From Erythroxylum novogranatense (taxonomy: Eukaryota; Streptophyta; Magnoliopsida; Malpighiales; Erythroxylaceae), in NCBI GenBank assembly GCA_029891385.1, contig CM057229.1, forward strand, positions 2,046,001 to 2,110,000: a stretch of DNA of 64,000 nucleotides, written 5' to 3'. Shown here piece by piece: positions 33,826-45,849 of the stretch; the first letter of the stretch is position 1, and each line of letters opens with the position of its first letter. The notes beneath the pieces were generated by a model, which was not told where the DNA came from, searched no databases, and saw only the letters and a program-made list of their open reading frames with translations. A program made the position numbers and the translations under genes.

Positions 33826-34750
33826 TGATTGAGAGTTTTATAATGAAATGAGATAGAACGTAACATAGTTCCATCGTTTGGAATGAGGTTTTACAATAAA
33901 ATAAAATGTAATTGAAGCGAAGGGTTTCATGTTACGTTCCATTTCATCCTAAACAGTGAAAATAATAAATCTTCGATTCGGGAGGTTTAGAATTAAACAT
34001 AAACTAATAAATATATATTACCTAATATACCCTCGATACTTTTTCATAATATCAATTATTTCTTACCCTATCGTAATAACAACCAACACATCAAAATAAT
34101 ATTTTATATAATTAACAATAAATTGTATAAAATTAATAATAAGATAATAAAATTTTATTGATAAAATATAAATATATATTTAAAACTTATTTTTAATTGT
34201 TTATCACAACGTCATGGCGTGTTTTTGTTAAGTCACAAATATATTTTATATAAATAAAAAATAAAAAATTATTTTAAATATAAATCGAGATAGAATAGAA
34301 TAATATTTAATATAATAAAATTTATTAAATGATTAATAATAATATTTTATATAATTAATAATAAAATAATGAAAATTTTATTAATGAAAATTGTAAAATA
34401 TATTAAAATATTATTGTTCAAGTCACAACCGTAACTTTAATTGTTTGTCACGATTGTGATCGTGATATATTTTTGGTAAGTCACAGTTTTTGCTATTTTA
34501 AAATCATAATATTCGAGTGTTTTTTGCATTTTTTATTCTTGGTAGTGTGAGAATGTTATATAAGGGTATAGTAGTCATTTATCATATATTCCATTACATT
34601 CTATCCATTTTTCATACAATATTTCATTACATTATATTATGAACTCTTTCATCTATTCCAAACAACTTTTCACTGTATTACATTTCATTCCATTTTAAAC
34701 TATTTATTTTTGTTCAATTCAATTAATTAATATTCAACCAAATAAACCAC
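33826..34750. repeat. AT-rich MITE-like repeat, copy 2 of the 7.1-kb family
   Basis: Same orientation and order of blocks as 7120-8010, including the CTAATAAATATATAT block and the TTTCATTACATTATATTATG end. Ends CTGTTTGATTGAG and, reversed, GGTTTATTTGGTTGA are weakly complementary, as in PIF- or hAT-type MITEs. No clear target duplication. Confidence 0.6.
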
Positions 34751-35204
34751 AAAGGACCATCAAACAGATGGTGATGGAGCACAAGGATGCTATGGCCATA
34801 CACAATTCCGTACCTAATAATGTCTCATCCTTCTTTTAGAATCTAACTTGTTAACAAAATCTTAAGGGGTTGGAGCGAACCAAATATCCTCTACCATTTG
34901 AGGCATCTTATTTTCATCAGAGTATTTCAACCATATTCTATTTAATCTGGTCACACATTTGAAGCGTCATGTTTTCATTAGGATGTTTCAATTTTGTTCT
35001 TTTTAATCTGGTCCACACATTTGTATAGATCCACATAAATATATGAATGAGATTTAATATAATAGAGTTAGAACTGATTAACTGAAACAGAGAATCTGAT
35101 CTCAATCTTAATCATCAAAAGTAAATTTTAGTTAATATTTAACAATTAAGTTTCAATTATATTAAAATTTAACAAATCTCAATTATTTAAAAATTATTAT
35201 AAAT

Positions 35205-35895
35205 CATAATAGGGTAGTGAGAGTCAAGCTACAAGTGGCTAGTATAAATGACAAATTGAGAGAGAAACGACTTAGTTGGTTTGGGCATGTGAGCAGGATG
35301 CCCTATGATGCTCCGGTTTGACGCGGCGAGAGAATAAATCTTCGTGACTACAAGAGGCAAAAAGGGAAGCCTTACAAGACCTGAAGGGAGGTGATCAAGA
35401 GAGATATGTCAGAGTTGGCCCTCACCGCCGCAGTGGCTAGAATTAAAACAATTTGGCGTGAGGATAAGGGTAAACGACATAACATAAAGTCCTCGCATCT
35501 TACCCCTACCAACTTTTTTTTTCCAAGTGTACGGGGAGATTCCTTAGATGGACACATAATACCATGGGATTGCCGCACTTTTAGGGCATTGATCAGGGAA
35601 GACTCTTAGCGTAACTTGCTCCGAGAAAAGCTGGTCTTGGCAAGGTGCAAGGTAATAGCAGATTATGGTCTACAGCAGGTATATATATGGATGTACTTTC
35701 AATCTTTACGTATTTATTCTTTGTAACCTACATCATTATTATCATGTCATATATGCATGTGGGCCTATTGGAATTTAACCTCTCTACACTGTAGAGATAA
35801 GGCTGTGTACTATCAGGCTCTCCTAGACCCTATTTTATTGCGAGACTTCGGGGTATAATAATGACGATAACGATAATGATGATGATGATATTATA
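35205..35895 (+). mobile_element. 3' end of an RTE-type LINE
   Basis: Translation from about 35215 gives RVKLQVASINDKLREKRLSW-like sequence, then FGHVSRMPYDAPV, a stop, and further on REVIKRDMSELALTAAVARI. The order 'L.WFGHV.R.P.DAPVR...W.EV...DM' is the conserved C-terminal end of plant RTE-like LINE polymerases. A stop replaces one codon at 35320 and another lies at 35381, so it is dead. The 3' end closes with an (ATG/ATA)n tail (about 35860-35892) rather than poly(A), which is typical of RTE elements. The rest of the polymerase is missing (5' truncation). Confidence 0.7.
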
Positions 35896-35899
35896 AATC

Positions 35900-36390
35900 A
35901 TAAAGACAGTGAAAGTAAAAAAAGCATAAAAATACATCATTGATGGTTGGGCCCATCATCCTGCAATTTTCCTTGGATCTCTTTATGTCACTTATCTGCG
36001 TTTGGTTAGCGTCTTCAACATGTAGAGATGGAACGAGACGAAAATCTGGAGATAAAACAGAATAAGAATTAGAGACAGTAAGGTATTTGGTTGTGGTGGA
36101 CAGAACATAAAAAATTGTCTTTATCCTGAGAACAGAAATGTGTTTGGTTGCCGTGGACAGAACAAAAAACAGTGTTAATGACGAAAATATTCCTGCAATA
36201 TAATATATTGGAAAGATGTAATTCATTGATTATTTTATAATTGTATCAATATTTATTTGAAATGTATGTGTAATTTGTTAATTACGATGAAATAAAATGA
36301 GAAATTAGGCATATTTATTGAAATACTGAAACTTAAAATTAACTATCTTACAAATTAATTATCTTATTATTAACTTGTAATCGAAATAAA
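35900..36390. other. Intergenic stretch, no gene seen
   Basis: Moderately AT-rich; a weak internal direct repeat TTTGGTTG...GGACAGAACA(T/A)AAAA occurs around 36090 and 36145. Nothing else recognised. Confidence 0.35.
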
Positions 36391-36399
36391 ATTAATTAT

Positions 36400-36535
36400 C
36401 TTATTATGATTATGATTATTATTATTATTATAAATTTTGTACTTATTATTATTATTATTTAATTTTAATATTAGTATGTAATTATCTTATTATTATTATT
36501 ATTTATTGTTATTATTATTATTAATTATAAATCTT

Positions 36536-36609
<74 letters not shown>

Positions 36610-36690
36610 TGTAATTGATGTTATTAATAATAATTATTATAAATTTTGTACTTATTATTATTATTATTAATTTTATTATACAAAATTAGT

Positions 36691-36722
<32 letters not shown>

Positions 36723-37000
36723 GATTATTATTATTATTTATATGGACGTGTTAGGTTTCGTATGTAATTTGAAGGTTATAATTATTATTATTATTAATTT
36801 ATTATTATTATTATTATTATTAGGGACGTGTTAGATTTCGTATGTAATTTGAAGATTATTATTAATAATTTATTATTATTATTATTAATTCATAATTATT
36901 ATTATTATGATGATTATGATTATGGTTATGATGATGATGATTATTATTATTATTATTATTTAATTTATTATTATTATTATTATTGCAAGGGACGTGTTAA
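36400..37000. repeat. AAT/ATT and GTT microsatellite cluster with three copies of a 36-bp unit
   Basis: Includes (AAT)n at 36539-36609, (GTT)n at about 36697-36720 and many (ATT)n tracts. GGACGTGTTAGGTTTCGTAT with TAATTTGAAGGTTA-like continuation occurs at 36744, 36824 and 36990 (end about 37025), each copy separated by ATT tracts. Long open frames here are artefacts of the triplet repeat. Confidence 0.85.
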
Positions 37001-37029
37001 GTTTCGTATGTAATTCAGAAGGTTATTTT

Positions 37030-38320
37030 TGACATTTTCAATTCTTATCCGTAGAATAAGAATTCTTGTTCCTCAGTTTTTAAAGAAACAAAAATTTCTA
37101 TTTTTTTCCTCTAAAGACGGAACAAAATTGACTAAGAATAGCAAGCAAACAGTACAAAGAATAGAACTTTTGCGTCACTGTCTGCTGTCTTCACCCATGA
37201 GAACAACAAACAAACGCAAGATAGGACCATTTTATGTCATGTTTCCCACAAATAAGTGACATTTTCTTATAAGCAATCCACTCCAGCTCACAGTACCTTT
37301 GTGTGAATTTTCTAGTTTAGTTTAATAATATTTATTACTAAAAATTAATTAATCAATTTGGATTTTATAAATTAAAATTAAAATAATTAATTTTTATTTA
37401 ACAGTTTTAAATTAATTATTAAATATATTATTATTATGATAAATAATTTTATATTATTATTATTATTATTGTTATAATTTATTTTAATCAAAGTATGTCA
37501 TTTACTCGGAATCCGTTCTAACGGATAATAACTTTCCCTGTCTAGGGTGCGCACGCCAATGAGGATTCCAAGTCTCACCGTCCAATGGTTGCTAACGCTA
37601 ACCAAGTATGAATCCCAATGCACTGACCGCGGATAGGTTAGATTCTGTGCTAGGACCACGATGCTTTTTATTTCCAAAGCACTGTCAATTTAGACAGACC
37701 GTATACGTAATCAAACATCACCGTTTTACGCCTCCGACAGCACCAACCCATGTGCAACCGTCAACTGTCGCAAGTCATAAGCAGTGACAACTATCCAATG
37801 GGCATCATGTGAACTGTGTATCTGTGACGTGTACCGGTAATTGGGTATCATACTTGACCAACCGTCGATCTTTAGTCTCGAAGGAAGTTAGTGGCTTTTA
37901 CCGGTGATTGGCACAAGAGGTAGGTGCATCAGTCCCTATGCGTCCGGTGGCATGGGAAAGTGCTCGTTGATACATGTAAACTTTTTTACGGACCCTTTGC
38001 CTCATTTTTGTGAGGACCTGATCCTCTGGTCCATCAACCCATCTCAACAAACTACATAAATGAATAGTTGAGATGGATTGACACAAAGTTGATACATTAA
38101 TGGATCAGAAGATTTGAGGGAGTTTTAGCCACTTGAAAGATGGGATAGTTCATTTGTATTAAATCACAATTAAAGTTGGAACATTGTAATTAGAACATAT
38201 TGCTCCAACCTATTTTGGCATTCTGATGTTGAAAAGTGACGTGATCATGTTTTCGTATCAACTTTCACCCCAATTACTGTAGAGGTGTATGCTGTTCAAT
38301 TTTTACTGTTTTAACGCTGT
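37030..38320. other. Intergenic DNA of balanced composition, no gene seen
   Basis: 37480-38250 is less AT-rich than its surroundings but shows no frame or motif I can place. It may be old mobile DNA or a decayed gene. Confidence 0.35.
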
Positions 38321-38390
38321 TTTAACTTATCTTATTCACACATTTATGTAGGTTTCATATAAATGTGTAAATAAGATAACTTATAACAGA
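38321..38390. repeat. Short foldback (palindromic MITE-like) sequence
   Basis: AACTTATCTTATTCACACAT... (38324-38347) is complementary to 38359-38382 with about two mismatches, around an 11-base loop. Weaker complementarity continues outside. Likely a tiny foldback element. Confidence 0.7.
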
Positions 38391-38519
38391 GTTGGAATAG
38401 CAAAAATGAAATAGGTAATTTGATCCCCAACCACCAACCACCAACCACCCCAAAATCAGTTTTCACTGGACTCTTATTCATTACTTGACGAATAGATGTT
38501 GAGATTTAGTGAGTGTTAG

Positions 38520-39205
38520 TGTCTATTTGGTTCAATGTTTGGACGGTGAATAAGTATTTTTTTTTTCATTGTAAAAGTTTTCTTAATAAAAATGACTGTT
38601 TAGCTGTAAAATAGAAAAGTATTTTTTTAGTAGATATAGCTTTTTTGACAACCAAAATATAGCTTTTAAGAAGCTCAAATTTGAAACTTTTCAAAAAATT
38701 TCTTTTAAAGTAGATTTTCAAATCAATTAATGAATCTATTTATAGTCCTTTTGCTCTTATGTTTTTACATAATTTTCACAATATTCACAAACTCATCTTC
38801 AAGTTTATTTTGAGATTTATATAATATTATTTGACTTTTAATATATTTTAATATTTATTTTTAAATAAAAGATTTGGTTAGATATATTTTCATTTATGTT
38901 TCATATGTTTTAAAATTATATAATAATTAATATATTGTGCTTTGTATATTGTTTAATATACTTTAAATAATATTTATATACATAAATAATTTTATTATAA
39001 AATAAAATAGAGTTAAAATTAATAAAATATTTTTTATTTTTATGTTGTCAAACAATCTAATGTATGAAGCTCTTTCAAAAAAGTTATTTTTAATTGACAG
39101 TCAAACAGTCAATTAGTTTCTTAAAAAAACTCTTCTACAAAAAACTTTACTAATAAAAGTTTAACGGACAAAAACTCTAATGATGTAAGTCCATCCAAAT
39201 AGGTA
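38520..39205 (+). repeat. AT-rich MITE-like family, copy 4
   Basis: The most complete copy in the window. Ends CTATTTGGTTCAATG and, reversed, CTATTTGGATGGACT form short inverted termini. Its body matches the copies at 11.2, 22.4/23.3 and 24.7 kb. It lies about 1.2 kb upstream of the DFR start. Confidence 0.65.
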
Positions 39206-40190
39206 CTACTTTGGATCATCCAGCCTCTCGTTTTTTAATTATTGTTTTGAAAATGTATATTTTGTATCATTGAAAATTTTATTTTATAAAGGGCTTCTAT
39301 TCGTCCCATTTTAGAGTCTATCAAGCCCAATAGTCCAATTGGGCCTACACTGTATAGTATTGTCTGGTTGACTGAAGCACAGGTAAACTCCACACATGTT
39401 GGGAACATGTGTCCTAACTTCTGTTAAATATACGTCTCGCTCAATTTGAAATTCCTCAAACTAAAAAGCCCCCGAGTTTTAATTATAATTTAAAACACAA
39501 GTCATTAGTACAACCTTTGAATTCTCCTCTTTGTCTGAATAATCATATCCTGATTGCTTAGTCCATATCTTAAAGTTTAATGTAACATTCTAATCAATAT
39601 TAAACTAAGCAGTCTCTTTATCATATAATTGAATCATTATAGAATATATCCTGAGTTTCATGTTTTGAGCATCGGGACTCGATTAAATTCGAATATTCAT
39701 TCAACCAAAACTTGAATTTAAATTTGACTTTTATATTTTTCAATCTCATCAATAAAAATAAACCCAATTCAACTTAAAATTAAGGAATAAATTTACATTT
39801 GATTTTACTTATATCTAAAATTTAATATTTGAATATGATTAAACTCATATTCAAGATTGATTTTTAATTAAAATCTTTCGATAATAAAATAATTACGACT
39901 AATAATTAAAAAGTTGAACCGCTTTAGCAGTTTAATTTTAAAATTTGAACCAATTAACTTTTATTTTATTTACCTTAATGATTTTATTATTAAAATTAAT
40001 ATGTTTATTAATTAATCAATCAATTTTTAAACCAACCTAAAATAAATAAATAAATTTTCATTTAATAGCTTCATTTTTTAAATCAAGCTTTAACCCTTTT
40101 CATAAATTGATTGGTTGTCGGAATTTTAAAATATCATCCACAACACGGCTGACCGACTCTCTCAGCTTGAGTTCTAGCCGCAACTACAAC
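39206..40190. other. Upstream region of the DFR gene
   Basis: AT-rich, no gene. It should contain distal promoter sequence. Confidence 0.4.
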
Positions 40191-40197
40191 TACCACA

Positions 40198-40203
40198 CAC
40201 GTG
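40198..40203 (+). promoter_or_regulatory. G-box CACGTG upstream of DFR
   Basis: Perfect CACGTG about 90 bases upstream of the TATA box. G-box sites are bound by bHLH/bZIP factors, and DFR genes are usually driven by MYB-bHLH-WD40 complexes. Function here is inferred. Confidence 0.45.
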
Positions 40204-40291
40204 CAAGAACTGTTAGGTAATCACTTGTTAGGGAGATCTAACTCAAAAATAACGAATTTGTTAGATGAAAATAGTATTCCGTACAGATATA

Positions 40292-40299
40292 TATATAAA
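40292..40299 (+). promoter_or_regulatory. TATA box of DFR
   Basis: TATATAAA lies about 115-125 bases before the chosen ATG at 40415. The upstream in-frame ATG at 40265 lies before this TATA box and so is unlikely to be in the mRNA, which supports the later start. Confidence 0.55.
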
Positions 40300-40414
40300 T
40301 GTTGTTATGTTAGAGTCGATTTGCTTAAACGTTTTGGTTTATACCACAAAACTCTTACCTGGTTCTGTTTTTAATTATCTTAATTTGCATCTCTACCTTC
40401 TCTGGAAGATAAAC

Positions 40415-41999
40415 ATGGGATCAGAAGCGAAGATCGTATGTGTGACTGGTGCATCTGGGTTCATCGGTTCATGGCTCATCATGAGACTGCTTGAGCAGGA
40501 CTACGTTGTTCGTGCTACAGTGAGAGACCCTGGTTTGGATTCTGATTCCCACCACCTTTTTTTTTTGGTTTCAGTTATATATATAAACTGTCTGATGCTT
40601 CGTTTTTCATTTGACTTTGTCGTGTATGTTTTAGAAAATGTAAAGAAGGTGAAGCACTTACTAGAGTTGCCAAATGCTAAGACTCACTTGAGTCTGTGGA
40701 AAGCTGATCTCTCCGAAGAAGGAAGTTTCGATGAGGCGATTCAAGGTTGTACAGGAGTGTTCCATGTTGCCACTCCCATGGACTTCGAGTCCAAAGATCC
40801 AGAGGTACGATCGTTGGAACGATTGAATTCCCACTTTGTTGGATTACTCATAGGATGTGGGAAGACAGACATAACTGCTGACTACTTGGTTTATGTGTAC
40901 TTATTCTGCCGTTCACTCCTTTTCTTGGCAGAATGAAGTGATAAAGCCGACCATTAATGGAGTATTGGACATTATGAAAGCGTGTGTTAAGGCAAAGACA
41001 GTGAAGAGGATAGTGTTCACATCATCAGCAGGAACTGTGGACGTTGAAGAACACAAAAAACCAGTTTACGATGAGAATTGCTGGAGCGACTTGGACTTTG
41101 TTCAGTCCGTAAAAATGACTGGATGGGTTGGTATCATTATCACATTCCATTTCTCAAATCCTAGTTTCAGATTTTATGAGCATACATAACCATTACTAAC
41201 ACAGGATTTCCCTTCAAAAACCAGATGTACTTCGTTTCCAAGACATTGGCAGAGCAAGCAGCTTGGAAATTCGCTAAAGAGAACAATATTGATCTAATCA
41301 CAATCATACCAACTCTTGTTGTTGGTCCTTTTATCATGTCCTCGATGCCACCTAGTCTTATAACTGCACTTTCCCTCATTACTGGTATATATGTTGAAAA
41401 ACTGTCATAGAACAGAGGTTGGTCGATGTTCTTCAGGTTACTAAAAACACACTTAACCTGATTACAGGAAATGAATCCCATTATGGGATCATAAAACAGG
41501 GGAATTACGTGCACTTGGACGATCTCTGCATTGCTCACATCTTCCTGTTCGAGAATTCCAAGGCAGAAGGTCGTTATATTTGCTCCTCTCATGACGCTAA
41601 CATCCATGATCTTGCAAAGTTGCTTAAACAGAAGTACCCTGAGTACAGTGTTCCCACCAAGTAAACCCCCGAAACACTGCCCAACATTATCGGAATCTGT
41701 TACTTATAAACTTAGACTAACTGGTATCAGCTTTTGTTCTCAGGTTCAAGGACATTGACGAGAACCTGACGCGGGTTGTCTTCTCTTCCAAGAAGCTTAC
41801 AGACATGGGCTTTGAGTTTAAGTACAGCCTTGAAGATATGTTCGTTGGAGCTGTTGAAACTTGCAGAGAAAAGGGATTGATTCCTCTTTCTCATCAGCTT
41901 CCTTCCATTCCTGATGCAGATGACAAACAAGCTGCAATAAAACTCCAAGTTTCAGAGGAAGTAGTGCCACTTCCTAAGGACCTTCCGGCCATTAATTAA
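40415..41999 (+). CDS. DFR: Dihydroflavonol 4-reductase (DFR)
   Basis: Reduces dihydroflavonols to leucoanthocyanidins with NADPH, feeding anthocyanin and condensed tannin synthesis in the cytosol. Six exons: 40415-40532, 40635-40804, 40932-41126, 41225-41384, 41468-41660, 41744-41999, all GT-AG, giving 363 residues. The six-exon layout and length are those of plant DFR genes. [11 protein letters not shown] (about 10-20) binds NADPH; Ser128, Tyr163 and Lys167 form the short-chain reductase triad. [17 protein letters not shown] and [17 protein letters not shown] are DFR signatures, as against cinnamoyl-CoA reductase or anthocyanidin reductase. The substrate-preference residue is Asp133. The start is chosen by family N-terminus (MGSEA...); the frame is open further upstream. 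Confidence 0.95.
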
Positions 42000-43300
42000 C
42001 AGGACCATGACCAGGAAATTGTCTCCTTGTACTTTTACCACTTTCTGAGTCCGAGGTTGCCATGGAAAGATCAATAAGAATATTCTGTCATGTTCCTGAT
42101 TCCTTAAAATGGAATTTATTGTTATCACGTACTCCATTCTCTTCGATGCTTGAAAGAATGGTCCCCCTTGTTCACCAAGTAATTTTCGTACTTGCACGAT
42201 TATTAGGATAGACAATTATTGTCATTCCTAATAAAGTACAATGGCTTAAGTCATTATCATGCCTACACAAACATTTTACAATTAATTTTATTAAATATGT
42301 GATTTAATCTTTTATTTAATTATCATATTTTTAAAAGTTGTCATTTATCTCATTTGATATTATTTAGTTATCACACAATTCGTTTCATCTTATTTTGTTA
42401 ATCTTTTATTTATAAAATTTCAATATGATTGTATTGAAATTTAAAATTTTAATACCATGTTATTTTGAATAAAAATAGATGAAGATTATTAAAAGATGAT
42501 AGAAAGAATTGTGAGATAATTAAACAATATTATATATAGAATATTTAATATTTTAAAATATAAAATAAAATTACAAAATGTTTTAGTATATTTAACCCAA
42601 TTTTACAATATAAAAGCATTAAAAATAAAATTCAGATGATTAGAAAATTATTTTAAGAATTGTTCTAAAATTTAACATACATCTCTATTGTGTGAGTATT
42701 AATAGAGCTGTTATAGAATTTAGAATATATATAGGGTGTTAATGGGTCAGGTTGGGCCCAATTTTTGATTGGATAATAAAAAATTTATAAAATAATGTTG
42801 TTTTTGTTACTCTGAACCCGGTTGGGTTAAATCATTTTGAGTTGTGGCTAGATCAACTCGAATTAAAATTGAGCCAGATCAGACTAAAATTGTCCTAAAT
42901 ATATCCTAAACGTTTCTAATAATGAATCACAATGTTCAAGTTCAAGTCATTCTATATCTTTTTATTTTTTTAAAAAATTTTATTAATAATTTATTTCTAG
43001 GAGGATATATAAATAACAATACTTATTTTAAAATATAAATATATGAATACTTATTTTAAAATATAAATATATGAAAACAACAATACCCAATAAAAATCTT
43101 ACTAAAATACGAGATTTGAAGAGTCCAGAGCCGATAAGGCAATAATATATTTGTTTTGTGGGCCAGTGTAGATAAAACGACGACGTCGAAGCACGAGGGG
43201 CATTTAAGTCAAAGCTAGTTCCGCCACAGCAATCAAGTACAAAATGGAACTTAGTTTAGTTCAATGAATCACTGACTCCAACACTGAAGCCTCTCAGAAC
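42000..43300. other. Intergenic DNA between DFR and OTC
   Basis: AT-rich. At about 42735-42800 GGGTGTTAATGGGTCAGG and GGTTGGGCCC resemble one end of a hAT-type MITE; no partner end was found. The last 100 bases should hold the OTC promoter and leader. Confidence 0.4.
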
Positions 43301-43307
43301 GACGACA

Positions 43308-45473
<2,166 letters not shown>

Positions 45474-45849
45474 TCTAGCCTCTGTATCTCGCTTCCAGTT
45501 AGAACACATTATTATAGCTTGTTTGTAGCCTTCTGGTTTCTTTTCACAGGTTGCAAGAATGTTAGTCATTTGGCTAATTATTCTTATGAAATTGGTTTTT
45601 ATTTAAACAAGATTAAGTTGTTAAGCAATCGAGTGTTCACAGTTTCCCATTTGCACAGTGTATTCCTGTTAGTATGAGTATGCATGGATGCTTCATTTGC
45701 AAATCTGTTATCATCGATCTGTTTCTGCTCTCAGCTAACATGAGGGCACATCTGTTTAGTAATAATGACAGATTCCTTCGAAGAGCATGAAAGAATAAGC
45801 AAAAGAATGCCTACAACAATCTAGTATTTTGTGCGAATTGGAGCTGGTA

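Noticed and set aside
36646..37013. Leu/Ile/Tyr-rich frames across the triplet repeats
   Set aside because: Same artefact: triplet microsatellites stay open in several frames.
40265..40414. 50-residue N-terminal extension of DFR from the upstream in-frame ATG
   Set aside because: The likely TATA box (40292-40299) lies downstream of that ATG, and DFR proteins start at the MGSEA-like methionine.
41167..41607. 146-codon minus-strand frame over DFR exons 4-5
   Set aside because: Complementary shadow of conserved DFR coding sequence with splice sites on the plus strand.
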